From Lepus europaeus (lineage: Eukaryota; Chordata; Mammalia; Lagomorpha; Leporidae): a stretch of DNA of 64,000 nt. The translations under genes and the position numbers were made by a program. Location: contig NC_084835.1 of assembly GCF_033115175.1 (NCBI RefSeq), forward strand, positions 56,420,948 through 56,484,947, written 5' to 3'. Shown here in pieces: positions 37,151 to 48,511 of this stretch. The notes beneath the pieces were generated by a model. It worked only from the letters and a program-made list of their open reading frames with translations. It was not told the origin of the DNA and ran no database searches. Numbering within the stretch: the first letter of the stretch is position 1; every line of letters begins with the position of its first letter.

Positions 37151-38376
37151 ATAAATGAACAAGCAGATAAAGAAGCTACCCCCAGGAAGCAGGCTTGCCT
37201 GGCTACAGGGATTGACATCAAAGGGAGAGGAAAATGACCAATGGGAAGACTCCTGGGTACCAGGTGTGACCCCGCCGTGGCACCTGCCGTCCCCTGCTGT
37301 GTGCGCACATCCGTCAGGTGAGCACCTTGTGGTGAGCACACCTTGGCATGACCAGCAGCTGAAGAGTCTGAGCCACTTTTCAAATGGTTGGTAAATGAGT
37401 GAGAATCACCTGCTCCAGCTCCTTCTGGGGGGCAATAATAGGCAGGGCTGGTCCCAACCCAGGATCCACAGTAATGGATAATCTAAGGAGCTCCTCAAAG
37501 CAGCAAGGCCTGGACCCCACCCCTAGGAGCTTTTGTTTATTGGGCTTGCAGCGTGACCTGGGCATCAGGACTTTGAGATCCCCCCAACACACACACCTCA
37601 GGTGTTGCCAATGGGCAGTGAAGGCTGAGGACACAGAAGCGGAGGGTACAGGTGAGGCAGGGAGACAAGCAGGAAGCCAGGGCCCCAGAGCACCTGTGCC
37701 ATGCCATGGGGGTAAAGACCTGCAAACGCAAAGGAGCCGGCAGCAGCCGGATTCAGGGAGAAGGAAGAGCAGGTGCTTCCCTCCTTCCCTCGTGTCTCTG
37801 GCACTGTGGCCTCAACATCCCCCGCATCCCCAGGAGCTAGAGGCAGCTTTGGCTCCTCTGCTCTCTGCCCCATCTGTCACCTTCCTCTGGACCCTTCCTG
37901 CATCCAGGTGGCTAAGCCGACAGACAACTAGGGCACCTAACTCAGGCCTGCCCCTTAGGCTCTTTATCTCCAGGTCGTGACCGCCACCCATGCCCAGGTC
38001 ATCCCCTCACCTGCAGGGCGTTCCGCTGGCATCCACCTGCACACAGATCCTGGCCCCTCCCTCCTCAGGTACATTCCTCTTCCGGGGATTCACCCCAGCA
38101 CCCTACACAATAGAACTGGGAGCCATCCCACCCCTGCCAGCCAGCGTAGTCTTTGGAGCCAAACTCTCCCTGATTGCCTTCATCCAGTCCTCGCCTGCAC
38201 CCACAAGAGGCACTACGCGTTCATGAGGGATTTCATAGTGGAAGCTGTGGGAGAAAAGGACCAAATGTGGGCTCCAGTTGCTCCCCTTCTGCAAGTCACT
38301 TGGTCACTCTGGAGGGCGACCTGGGAAATAGGAACTCCTGCCCTGCCGGATTTGGGTGACCAGAAGGAAGACACAT
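37151..38376. other. Unassigned intergenic DNA
   Basis: 1.2 kb repeat-poor; no exon recognised. Confidence 0.4.
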
Positions 38377-38704
38377 GGGGCGGGCATCTGGTGCAGTGGG
38401 TTCAGCCACTGTTCCGGACACCCATGTCTCACGCCACAGTGCCTGGTTCAAGTCCGGCTTACTCCACTTCCTGCTTCCTGCTAATGCACATCCCGGGAGG
38501 CAGCAGGTGACAGTTCCAAGTGCTTGGGTCCCTGCCCCCCATGCGGGAGACCCTGGCTGAGACCCCAGCGCACTGCGATGGCCTAGCACAGCCCCAGCTG
38601 TCGCAGGCGTGTGGGGAATGAACCAGCAGACAGAGCATCTCTTTCCAGTTGTCTCTCTGTGTCTCTCTTCTCTGTCTTTCAAATGAAATGAAAGTAAATA
38701 AAGA
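38377..38704 (+). mobile_element. CSINE, ancient diverged type
   Basis: GGGGCGGGCATCTGGTGCAG head, CTTTCAAATGAAATGAAAGT tail. Confidence 0.88.
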
Positions 38705-40068
38705 GAAATTTTAAAGAGAAATATTAGAAAGGCAAATTCAGAGTATTTTTTTAAAAAGAAAGCAAGAAAGTCATTGAGGACTTTGTGAAACCCTCCTCAC
38801 AGCGCCGGAAGTCAGGGAAGGCGGTGACAGCCCAGAGCTGTCCCTTTTTACCAGTCTCCTTCCAGGTCTGGGCCCTCTCTGGCCGTGGGGACAGCTGTGA
38901 CTTGTCCTTGCAGAGCCTCACGGGTGCCCCCTCTGGACGCTCTGGGCTCCACCAGCCCTCCCCCTCTCCCAGGCACCTGCCTCCCACAAGCCTCCATGCC
39001 CACGCTCAGCTCAGCACATTGTTCTGTGATTGCTGTGCTTGTTTGTGTTTCTGTCCCTCCCACAGCACTAACGCCGATTAAAGAGGCACACGTCGGGACT
39101 GCACCCCTTACCTTTTAAATGGGAGTTTCTGGGGTGAGCCCTAGGAATAACACATCTTTAGTGAGCAGCCCGGGCAATTATCACGCACCCCAAACTGTGG
39201 AAAGCAGCTTGCGCACGGGCACTGAGCCTTGTTGGTCTTTGTGTCCTCAGGCTGTAACCCAGGGCCCTTCAAGCAGGAGGAGCTTGAAAAATGCTTGCTC
39301 AGTGACTCAAAGATGACGCCCAGGGAGCCATGAGCTTGGGAGTGGCTGGCTGAGAATAAATGAGTTTGGAAACCGCTGTACCAGGCCAGCTGGTTAACTG
39401 AGGAAGCACATCAGGCCCAGGAGGGAAGCGGCTTTGAAGACTTCATGCCCCTTGCACGGGTTCCCTGCTTCAGTGGCTACCCCAGGACTGTGGCCTTGAC
39501 GCTGCAGTGCCGTGCTGGTGAAGGACTTGTTCGCGGAGACACTGCACCTGCCACGCCTGCCGGGCAGTGGGCGCTTAGGAGCTCACAGTCGCACCAGGTT
39601 TGCTAAGCGCCCGCTCACAGAACATGACTGGAATCCAAGGGCATGTTCAGAACCGACCTGAGCTCAGAGCTCAGACAGACAGGCACGTTGCTAAGACGGA
39701 GGATGGCAGCGTGAGCACTCAGGGTGTTTCCTCTTCCCCAAGCCCTGCACAGAGGCCCCATCACAGAGCAGGTCCAGACGGAGCACGGGGACACTCAGTC
39801 CCACACACACAGGGCCAAGGCTTCCCAGCCCAGAATACCTGCTGCTGTGTCATCTCCTGCGTCCACATATAGGCGCTGACGTGGAAAACAGCGAACACGG
39901 GGATTTGTGAATAAACCAAGAGGCGATTATAGTGATTAAACTTAAAAGGAATAGAAAAGTGTGTTCAAAGTGATGTTCTCTTATCATTCTATGTCTAGCT
40001 GTCTTTTCTTCGGATCTCGGATGTGGCTTTATTCCTCTAAGATTTCTTTTTCAGAGTGAGGTATATTT
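38705..40068. other. Unassigned intergenic DNA
   Basis: 1.3 kb without a recognised gene, exon or young repeat. Confidence 0.4.
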
Positions 40069-40135
40069 CTAAAATATTTATTTTACTCGAAAGCCAGAAG
40101 CTATAGAGTAAGCTGGGGAGAGACAGGGAGAGAGA
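40069..40135 (-). mobile_element. CSINE 3' portion
   Basis: AAAATATTTATTTTACTCGA, AAGCCAGAAGCTATAGAG then purine-rich; the body is missing and replaced by the tandem repeat that follows. Confidence 0.7.
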
Positions 40136-40227
40136 GGGGGAGAGAGGGAGAGGGAGAGGGAGAGGGAGAGGGAGAGGGAGAGGGAGAGGGAGAGGGAGAG
40201 GGAGAGGGAGAGGGAGAGAGGGAGAGA
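40120..40227. repeat. (GGGAGA)n minisatellite-like tract
   Basis: About 14 nearly perfect hexamers of GGGAGA plus less regular flanks; arose at the GAGAGAG stretch of a CSINE. Confidence 0.95.
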
Positions 40228-40235
40228 TCTTCTAT

Positions 40236-40490
40236 CTCTGCCTGGGAAAGCAGCAGCAAAAGGTGGCCCATGTGCTCGGGGCTCTTGCCACCCAAGCGGG
40301 AAACTGGATGCTGTTCCAGGCTCCTGGCTTCAGCCTGGCCCAGCCCTGGCCATTGTGGACATCTGAGGCATGAACCAGCAGATGGAAGACCCCTCTCTCT
40401 CTCTCTCTTTTTCTCTCTCTCTGTGTATGTGTGTGTCTCTCCCTCTTCTTCTGTAATTCTGCCTTTCAAATAAAGAAATGAATCTTTTTT
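40236..40490 (+). mobile_element. CSINE lacking its head
   Basis: Starts at GCCTGGGAAAGCAGCAGC, deep inside the element, and runs to TTTCAAATAAAGAAATGAAT. Confidence 0.88.
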
Positions 40491-40507
40491 TAAAAAAAAA
40501 GTAAAAA

Positions 40508-40847
40508 CCGGTCAGCGCCGTGGCTTAACAGGCTAATCCTCCACTTTACGGCGCCGGCACACTAGTCCCGGTTGGGGTGCTGGATTCTATCCCGGTTGCC
40601 CCTCTTCCAGGCCAGCTCTCTGCTATGGCCCGGGAAGGCAGTGGAGGATGGCCCAAGTCCTTGGGCCCTGCACCCGCATGGGAGACCAGGAGAAGCACCT
40701 GGCTCCTGGATTCGGATCGATGCAGCGTGCTGGCTGCAACATGCTGGCCACTGGGGTGAACCCATTTGGGTGGTGAACCAATGGAAAAAGGAAGACCTTT
40801 CTCTCTCTCTCTCTCTAACTCTGCCTGTCAAACAACAACAACAAACC
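40508..40847 (+). mobile_element. CSINE, young type
   Basis: GGTCAGCGCCGTGGCTTAAC head, CTCTGCCTGTCAAACAACAA tail. Lacks about 10 bases (GGGTTCT) before CTAGTCCCGG. Confidence 0.95.
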
Positions 40848-41034
40848 AGGAGCCAGGAGCTTCTTCCAGATCTCCCATGTGAGTGCAGGAGCCCAAGGAC
40901 TTGGGCCATTTTCCGTTGCTTTCCCAGGTGCAGGGAGCTGGACAGGAAGTGGAGCAGCCAGATCTCGAACAGGCGTCCACATAGGATGCCCGCGTTGCGG
41001 GGGGTGCTTTACTCCTTGTGCTACAACATCAGCC
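40848..41034 (-). mobile_element. CSINE head portion, tail missing
   Basis: Begins abruptly at CCAGGAGCCAGGAGCTTCTT beside the previous element and ends GCTACAACATCAGCC. Confidence 0.88.
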
Positions 41035-41952
41035 AGGAAAACAGGAATGCTCAGTCAGTCTCCAAAGCACATCTTAAGTTTTTGCGCCTTATTTCTGCTT
41101 CTGAGCGCTCTGATTCTGTCTATACAGACAGCTGACGTGGCTTTTCTCCAGAAAGCTCGCCAGCCATTTCCTTCCCGGCTTGCGGTTCCCCTTTCCCATT
41201 GTGCTCTCTGGAGCAGCGGCAGCAGCCTCAAAAGGCGGCCTAGACTGACTCCGGAGTCAGGCGCGCTTGACTGCAAGGGGGCGCATCAGGCACTCACGTG
41301 GGCACTTTATGGGCCGAGGACACCGTTGTGGGGCCAACACTTATATTTGCTATCCTGCAAAGTGGTGGTAAAGCATGTTCTATATGTTCTGCTGTTGTCA
41401 TTCACGCAGCTTCCTCGTTAGCACCCTGGTGTCCACGTCATGATTCATTCTTTTTCCATTGTCGTCTGGAAGGTGCCAACTAGACATCGTGTCCTTTGCG
41501 GGCTCTTGCACATTGCCAGGAACAGCAGCGCAAACTGTGACCACCACTGGAAAATGCCATCTCAGCTTTACCTCGGAGAGGAAACAGCATCGCAGCTGCT
41601 AGAGAAGAACTATGAATAATTACAAAGTAATTTTCAAAAAAAAAAAAAAATCCAGATCAGCCCTTCGCCCACATTTTGAAGTTTTTTCGCATGATGCCTG
41701 GTTGCCTCAGCGATTCAAAGCCCTCTCCTGACACCTAGTGGGGAAATGTATGCAGCGCAGCTCTGCTTCAGCTATCTCGGGGTCCTTGCCCCCAAACATT
41801 TGGGATTTCTGAAAAATGCTTACCAAGTAATCATTCTGCTGGAAAATCATCTTTGGCATGGATACTGGCACACACACATACATGCATAAATAATAATGTT
41901 CATTTAGCATCTAAAATAGAAATAAACTGGAAGCAATCTAGGTGTTGCTTAG
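41035..41952. other. Unassigned intergenic DNA
   Basis: No gene or repeat recognised; an A(15) run sits at about 41,637-41,651. Confidence 0.4.
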
Positions 41953-41969
41953 AAAACTTAACCCTTTGC

Positions 41970-42280
41970 GGAGGATTAGCCTGTTAAGCCACGGCGCCGG
42001 CACACCGGGTTCTAGTCCCGGTCGGGGTACCGATCTTGTCCCGGTTGCCCCTCTTCCAGGCCAGCTCTCTGCTGTGGCCCGGGAGTGCAGTGGAGGATGG
42101 CCCAAGTGCTTGGGCCCTGCACCCCATGGGAGACCAGGAGAAGCACCTGGCTCCTGCCTTTGGATCAGCGTGGTGCGCCAACCGCAGCGGCCATTGGAGG
42201 GTGAACCAATGGCAAAGGAAGACCTTTCTCTCTGTCTCTCTCTCTCTGTCCACTCTGCCTGTCAAAAAAAAAAAAAAAAA
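41970..42280 (+). mobile_element. CSINE, young type, with inverted 5' end
   Basis: Bases 41970-42001 (GAGGATTAGCCTGTTAAGCC and GGCGCC) are the reverse complement of the element's own first 30 or so bases. From CGGCACACCGGGTTCTAG on, the element continues in normal sense order to CTCTGCCTGTCAAAA. The whole is enclosed by a perfect 17-bp duplication AAAACTTAACCCTTTGC at 41953-41969 and 42281-42297, so it is one insertion. Confidence 0.97.
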
Positions 42281-42297
42281 AAAACTTAACCCTTTGC

Positions 42298-42499
42298 AAG
42301 AGAATACAACGGAGCTAATGAAAGAATGGGGTGGATCCGCTGGTTATTAACATACAAAACATATGGTAATCAAAAAAAATCAAAGTGCATAAATTAAGAT
42401 TTCATTCATGCAAAAGTAAGTTTCATAGGCTTGCAAATATGTATAAAATGCACACAGAAACAATATGTACAGGGCTCCCTTGAAGGAGAATGTGAAATT
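42298..42499. other. Unassigned AT-rich DNA
   Basis: No recognised feature. Confidence 0.4.
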
Positions 42500-42508
42500 G
42501 AGAGACTT

Positions 42509-42857
42509 TTTTTTAACTTTTATTTAATAAATATAAATTTCAAAAGCACAATTCTTGGATTATAGTGGTTCCTCCCCCCCATAACCACCCTCCCACCGGC
42601 AAACCATTCCATCTCCTACTCCATCTCCCATCCCACTCTTCATTAAGATTCATTTTTAATTATCTTTATATACAGAAGATCAACTCCATACTGAGAAAAG
42701 ATTTCAACAGTTTGCACCCACACAGACACACACAGTATAAAGTACTGTTTGAAGATTAGTTTTACTGTTAATTCTCATATTACAACACACTAAGGAGAGA
42801 GGTCCTACATGGGGAGCAAATGCACAGGGACTCCTCTTGTTGATTTAACAATTGACA
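42509..42857 (-). mobile_element. Rabbit L1 3' end, 5'-truncated
   Basis: TTTTTTAACTTTTATTTAAT at the left is the complement of an A-rich tail, followed by the rabbit L1 3' UTR (ATAACCACCCTCCCACCGGC). Flanked by GAGAGACTT at 42500-42508 and 42858-42866, a 9-bp duplication. No coding part remains. Confidence 0.85.
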
Positions 42858-42866
42858 GAGAGACTT

Positions 42867-43285
42867 ACTTTCCATCTTAACAACTTTACACTCTTGTTTA
42901 CTGGTGGGAAACATTTTACCCTGAGATTTTTGTATTTAAATTTTTCTTGGTTATAAAAATATTATATAGTTATATGCTATTTGGAAAATATACATGGGTA
43001 TAATTGTTCTTACAAGCTGCTTAGAATCTCATCACCAAGATAAATAACACCCTTTGATAGTCTCAAATGTCATTATTATTTTATATTTATAGTCACCCGG
43101 TTCCAAAAAGATAAACTGAGAAGTCTCAGCTGAGCCAAGCCATCCTACCTTCTGTAGGTAGCCATTTTTTTCATTTCTGGAACATTCCATAAACCATCCC
43201 CTGAGATCCTGGCAATCATAAATCACCACTTTCTATCTCTATAGGTTTGCCCATTGTGGACATCTCATATAGATGGAACTACACA
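42867..43285 (-). mobile_element. Old L1 fragment and unassigned AT-rich DNA
   Basis: GGTTTGCCCATTGTGGACAT and CTCATATAGATGGAACTACA near 43,245-43,280 read like an old L1 3' region; the left part is not assigned. Confidence 0.45.
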
Positions 43286-43588
43286 GGGACAAGAGTTGTG
43301 GTGCCCTGGATAAAGCCACCCCCCTTATCAGTGTTGCCTGGGACCCAATCCCACCTCCATTCCAATCCTGTTTCCTGTTAATGCACACCCTGGGAGGCAG
43401 TGGGTGAAGGCTCAAGTACTTGAATCCCTGCCACCCATGTGGGAAACAATGACAGAGCTCCTGGCTCCTGGCTTAGCCTGGCCCAGCCCTGGCTGTTGAG
43501 AGCATCTGGGGAGTGAACCAGCAGGTGGAAAATTTCTCTTTCTCTGTAACTGTATCTTTCACATAATAAAAATAAATGAATTTTTTTT
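43286..43588 (+). mobile_element. CSINE, ancient diverged type
   Basis: GGACAAGAGTTGTGGTGCCC head, CTTTCACATAATAAAAATAA tail; inserted into old L1 sequence. Confidence 0.85.
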
Positions 43589-43716
43589 TAAAAAAAGAAT
43601 CCTACAGCAAGTGGTCTTTTGTGTGTGGCATCTTTCTCTTAACATGTTGTTTTCAAGGTTTATTCATGTTGTAGCTTGTATAAGCACTTCATGCTTTTTT
43701 AAAAGTTTATGTATTT
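43589..43716 (-). mobile_element. Old L1 fragment
   Basis: GTGGTCTTTTGTGTGTGGCA and AAGGTTTATTCATGTTGTAG continue the old L1 order from the left flank. Confidence 0.6.
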
Positions 43717-44041
43717 GGGGCCAGCACTATGGCGTACTGGGTAAAGCTGCCACTTGCAGTGCTAGCATCCTATACTGGCGCTGGTTTGAGACTTAGTTGC
43801 TCCACTTCTGATCCAGCTCTCTGCTATGGCCTGGAAAGCAGTAGAAAATGGCCCAAGTGTTTGCACTCATGTGGGAGACTCAGAAGAAATTCCAGGCTCC
43901 TGGCTCCTGGCTTGTGGCTTCAGATCAACCCGGCTCCGGCTGTTACGGCCATTTGGGGAATGAATCAGCAGATGGAAGACCTCTCTCTCTCTGCCTCTCT
44001 GTAACTCTGCCTTTCAAATAAATAAATCTTAAAAAAAAAAG
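43717..44041 (+). mobile_element. CSINE, older type
   Basis: GGGGCCAGCACTATGGCGTA head, TTTCAAATAAATAAATCTTA tail. Confidence 0.95.
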
Positions 44042-44319
44042 AATATGCTACTTATTCATTCTTTAGTTGATGAGCAGTTGGGTTCTTTCCCCTATGGGGC
44101 TCTTCAGAATAATGCTGCCATGAACACACTTGTGTAGGTTTCCGTGTGGACACATGCTTTCAGGCCTCCTGGCCGACCCCTGGTAGTGGACAAGGTGAGT
44201 CAGATGGCAATGGTGTCTACCTTCAGAAGAGCAGCCCGACAGCTTTTCCATAGCCTGTTACAGTCCTACCACAGTGAGGGCTCCAAGTCCACACACCAGA
44301 CAACACTCAGATCTGTGTT
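44042..44319 (-). mobile_element. Old L1 fragment
   Basis: TATTCATTCTTTAGTTGATG, AATAATGCTGCCATGAACAC match an antisense L1 3' region; the right part (44,170-44,319) is not assigned. Confidence 0.55.
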
Positions 44320-44708
44320 ATTAAAAAAAAAATTTATTTATTTGAAAGTCAGAATTACACAAAGAGAGGAGGAGAGGGAGAGGGAGAGGGGAGGGGGAGG
44401 GGGAGGGGGGGAGAGAGACAGAGACTTCCATTAGCTGGTTTACTCTCCAAACAGCCGCAATGGCCAGAGCTGCACCAACCCGAAGCCAGGAGACAGGAGC
44501 TTCTTTCGGGTCTCCCACGCAGGTGCAGGGGCCCAAGGGCTTGGACCATCTTCTACTGCTTTTCCAGGCCATAGCAGAGAGCTGGATCAGAAGTGGAACA
44601 GCTGAGACTCAAACTGGCGCCCATAACGGGGCGGGGTGTGTGTGTGTGTGTGTGTGTGTGCCAGCACTGCAGGTGGTAGCTTTACCGGCTACGCCACAGC
44701 GCCGGCCC
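44320..44708 (-). mobile_element. CSINE, older type, with (GGGGAG)n and (GT)n growth
   Basis: ATTTATTTATTTGAAAGTCA to CGCCACAGCGCCGGCCCC. A GGGGAG/GGGAGA tract lies at 44364-44412 and a (GT)12 insertion at 44636-44660 replaces the CATATGGGATG block. Confidence 0.94.
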
Positions 44709-44951
44709 CCTGTTGTTTTTGGTGATAGTCACTTTGGTGACTGATGAGGAATCTCTTGGTGGTTTTCATCTGCCTTTCTCCATTGACTAAGGGGATTGCA
44801 CAGCTTCTCCTACCTACTGGCCATTTGTATCTCTGCTTTGGAGATGCTTTGGATCTGCTATTCAGATGCTCGGCCCATTTAAAAAAAATGGTCTTAATGA
44901 GATAAAATTCACATGGCAGATAATTCATCCACTTAAGGCATAAAAATCTGA
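44709..44951 (-). mobile_element. Old L1 fragment
   Basis: TGATGAGGAATCTCTTGGTG, CTTAATGAGATAAAATTCAC follow an antisense old L1. Confidence 0.5.
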
Positions 44952-45258
44952 GGTAGGCATTTCGCTTAGCAGTTAAGATACCCACGTCTCGCAGTGGGTT
45001 ACATGGGTTTGACAAGCAGCTCAGGCTCCTGACTCCAGCTTCTTGCTAAAGTGGATGCTGGCAGGCAGTGGTGACGACCCAAGTAATTGAGTTCCTGCTA
45101 TCTGCTGGGAGACCTGGATTGAGTTCCAGGTTCCAGGTTTCAGCTTGGCCTAGGCCTGGCTGTTGCAAGCATTTGAGGAGTAACCCAATGGATGGAATCT
45201 CTCTCTCACACACTCTCTCTCCCTTTCAAATACATAAATTTTAAAATAATAAATAGCT
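44952..45258 (+). mobile_element. CSINE, ancient diverged type
   Basis: GAGGTAGGCATTTCGCTTAG head, CCCTTTCAAATACATAAATT tail. Confidence 0.88.
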
Positions 45259-45281
45259 TAAAATGAAGTATATAAATCAAT

Positions 45282-45600
45282 GGTTGGGGTGAGCTTTGGG
45301 AGCAGTGGTTAAGATGCTACCCAGAACGCCTGCATCTCCTAGTGGAGTGCCTGGGTTCAAGTCCCAGCTCTGCTTCCATTCCAGTTTCCTGCTAATGCAC
45401 ACCCTGGGAGGCAGCAGGCAATGCCTCAAATTCTTGAGTCCCTGACACCCAAAGGGGAGATACAGATTGAGTTCTGGGCTCCTGGCTTCAGCCTGGTCTA
45501 ACCCTGGCTGAAGTGAGCATCTAGGGACTGAATCGGAGGATGAGAGATCTCTGTTTATTTCTCTTTCTCTCTCTCAAATAAATATAAATAAATAAAAATC
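45282..45600 (+). mobile_element. CSINE, ancient diverged type
   Basis: GGTTGGGGTGAGCTTTGGGA head, CTCTCAAATAAATATAAATA tail. Confidence 0.85.
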
Positions 45601-45641
45601 AAAGAAAATATTTCTTTTAAAAAGATTGTTTAAAAATAATT

Positions 45642-45963
45642 AGGGGTTGGGGTTGTAGTGTAGCAGGTTGAGCCACTACCTGCAGCTCCATCATCCCATA
45701 TGGATGCTGATTCCAGACCTGGCTGCTCCACTTCTGATCCAGCTCCCTACTGATGCACCTAGGAAAGCAGTGGAAGTTGGCCCAAATGCCTGGGCCTCTG
45801 CATCCATGTGGGAAACCCGGAAGAGGCTCCTGGCTCCTGACTTCAGATAGGCGAAGCTCCGGCTGTTGCGGCTAATTGGGGAGTGAACCATCAAATAGAC
45901 CTCTCTCTCTACCTCTCCTCTCTCTGTGTAACTCTTTCAAATAAATTAAAAAAATCTTTAAAA
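45642..45963 (+). mobile_element. CSINE, older type
   Basis: AGGGGTTGGGGTTGTAGTGT head, AACTCTTTCAAATAAATTAA tail. Confidence 0.93.
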
Positions 45964-46080
45964 AATTCAATTGAGATATATGGATTTGTAAATAGATTCT
46001 CAATTCTATTCCATTGATCTGTATGTCTATCCTCATGCCAGTACCACATAGTTTTGATTGCAGTTAAGTATGAGTAGTCT
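45964..46080 (-). mobile_element. L1 ORF2-derived fragment (part 1)
   Basis: TCTCAATTCTATTCCATTGA, CTCATGCCAGTACCACATAG is the classic antisense L1 ORF2 region. It continues at 46452-46486, 46816-48172 and 48512-48680 around three CSINE insertions. Confidence 0.85.
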
Positions 46081-46096
46081 AACTGCATTCTTTTTC

Positions 46097-46435
46097 TTTT
46101 TTTTTTTTTCTTAAGATTTTTATTTTTTTATTTGAAAGTCAGAGTTACACACAGAGAGGAGAGGTAGAGAGAGTCTTCCGTTGTCTGCTGGTTCACTCGC
46201 CAATTGACCGCAACAGCTGGAGCTTTGCTGATCCGATGGCAGGAGTCAGGAGCTTCTTCCATGTCTCCCACGTGGGTGCAGGGGCCCAAGGACTTGGGCC
46301 ATCTTCCACTGCTTTCCCAGGCCATAGCAGAGAGCTGGATTGGAAGAGGCTCAGCTGGGACCCAAACCGGAACCCATATGGGATGCCAGTACTGCAGGCA
46401 GTAGCTTTACTCACCATGCCACAGTGCTGGCCACC
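46097..46435 (-). mobile_element. CSINE, older type, inserted in L1
   Basis: T-rich start to CACAGTGCTGGCCACC. Duplication AACTGCATTCTTTTTC / AACTGTATTCTTTTTC at 46081-46096 and 46436-46451, one mismatch in 16. Confidence 0.97.
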
Positions 46436-46486
46436 AACTGTATTCTTTTTCAAGGATGATTTTGGGACCCCTAGAAATTTCATATG

Positions 46487-46815
46487 CGGGGCTGGCACTG
46501 TGGCATAGCAGGTAAAGCAGCTGCCTGCAGTGCCGGCATCCCATATGGGTGCCGGTTCGAGTCCCTGCTGCTCTACTTCTGATCCAGCTCTCTGCTATGG
46601 CCTGGAAAAGCAATGGAAGATGGCTCAAGTCCTTGGGTCCCTGCACCCAAGTGGGAGACCCTGAGGAAGCTCCTGGCTCCTGGCTTCAAATCGGCACAGC
46701 TCCGGCCATTGTGGCCAACTGGGGAGTGAGCCAGCAGATGGAAGATCTCTCTCTCTGCCTCTCCTTCTCTCTGTGTAACTCTGACTTTCAAATAAATAAA
46801 TAAATATTAAAAAAT
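46487..46815 (+). mobile_element. CSINE, older type, inserted in L1
   Basis: GCGGGGCTGGCACTGTGGCA head, TTTCAAATAAATAAATAAAT tail; flanking GAAATTTCATATG and GAAATTCTATATG look like an aged duplication. Confidence 0.95.
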
Positions 46816-48172
46816 AAAGAAATTCTATATGAATTTGAGGACTGACCTTTCAACTTCTGCAAAAGAAGAAGACAGCTGTTGGAACCGTAACAGTGATGGT
46901 GTTGACCCTGCAGATCACTCTGGGCGGCCTGGCCCTCGTAGTATTAAATCTTCCAGTCTATCAATGGGGAATGTTCTTCTATCAGTTAATATTACAGTCT
47001 TCCTTAATTTCTTTCAACAATGTTTTCTGGTTTTCCGTGTACGTTTTCCACCTCATTGGTTAAATTCCTTCCTAGATATTTTATCCTTTTAGATACGATT
47101 GTCACTGGAACTGCTTTCTGAACTTCCTTCTTGGATTGTTCATTGCAGATATATAAAAATACACCAATGTCTGTGTCTGATCTTGTACCCTGCAACTTTG
47201 CTGAATTTGTCTGTTACTTCCAGTGGCTTCTCTAGATCCCTTGGGATGTTTAATACTGCAGGATCACGTCACCTGTGAATAGAGATAGTTTTACTTCTTC
47301 CTTTCCAACCTGGATGCCTACTAGTTCCTTTTTCTGCCTAAGTGGGCAGCCTTGTCTTGCTCTTTATCTTAGAGGGAAAGAGAGTCTTTCACCATTGAGT
47401 AAGATGTTAGCGATGCGTTTTTCACAAATGCCCTTTATCATGCTGGAGAATTTCTAGTTTTCATGAAATGGTATTGAATTTTGTTAAAGGTCTTTTCTAA
47501 ATAAAGGAAGATGAGCATGTGACTCTTTTCCCCATCATTCTATTCATATGATGGATGAGGGGTCTCCAACAAATTTGTGGAAAATTGCTATGCATAATTT
47601 TTTTAAATCTTGTACAAAACAAAATTTAACTCTTAGTTCCATTTTTCATGAAGTTTTCAAAGTACCCTCAAGTTACATTAATCATTTTTTTCATATTTAA
47701 CCAACTTTACATTCCTGATATAAATCCCACTTAGTGATGACTAACAATTTTTTAATTGTTAATATGTATAAGTGACCCTATGTTTTGTTTGCACAGGTAT
47801 TTTGTTGAGAATTTTGCCTGTATACTCCTAAGGGATACTTTTTTGTATTTTACTTCTCTCCGATGTCCATCTGGCTTTGATAACAGGGAACACTGGTTTT
47901 ACAGAATAAGTTAAGAAGTGTTCATTCTCTTCTATTTTTGGAAGAGTTTGAGGAGGATTAGGGTTAATTCGTCCTTAAATATTTGGTAGAATTCACTAGC
48001 GACACCATCTGGTTCTGGATTTTCTTTGTTTGGAGGCTTTTGATTTTGTACTTAATCACTTGCATAGATCTATTGAGATTTTTCTATTGCTTGTGTAATC
48101 AGTTTACGAGAACTCTTTCTAGACATTTGTTCTAGGCTGCCTGACTGACCGGCATGCAATTGTCCATAGTAT
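46816..48172 (-). mobile_element. L1 ORF2-derived fragment (part 2), broken
   Basis: Long antisense L1 ORF2 stretch: TTTTCCACCTCATTGGTTAA, ACCCTGCAACTTTGCTGAAT, GACACCATCTGGTTCTGGAT occur in the expected antisense order. Multiple stops and frameshifts; no intact reading frame. An old copy, older than the CSINEs inserted in it. Confidence 0.9.
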
Positions 48173-48511
48173 CTTTTTTTTTTTTTTTTTGACAGGCAGA
48201 GTGGACAGTGAGAGAGAGAGACAGAGAGAAAGGTCTTCCTTTTGCTATTGGTTCACCCTCCAATGGCCGCCGCGGCCGGCACACTGTGGCCGGCACACCG
48301 TGCTGATTGGAAGCCAGGAGCTAGGTGCTTCCCATGGGGTGCAGGGCCCAAGCACTTGGGCCATCCTCCACTGCACTCCCTGGCCACAGCAGAGAGCTGG
48401 CCTGGAAGAGGGGCAACCGGGACAGAATCTGGTGCCCCGACCAGGACTAGAACCTGGTGTGCCGGCGCCGCTAGGCGGAGGATTAGCCTGTTGAGCCACA
48501 GCGCCGGCCCA
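48173..48511 (-). mobile_element. CSINE, young type, inserted in L1
   Basis: T(16) run, GACAGGCAGAGTGGACAGTG to CACAGCGCCGGCC. CATAGTAT on both sides (from about 48164 and 48510) is the likely duplication. CCGGCACAC is repeated internally (near 48276 and 48291). Confidence 0.96.

Noticed and set aside
40120..40227. CRISPR-like direct repeats
   Set aside because: A hexameric simple repeat without spacers in a mammalian genome.
46816..48172. Intact L1 ORF2
   Set aside because: Many stops and frameshifts and no ORF1 or 5' UTR; a dead fragment.
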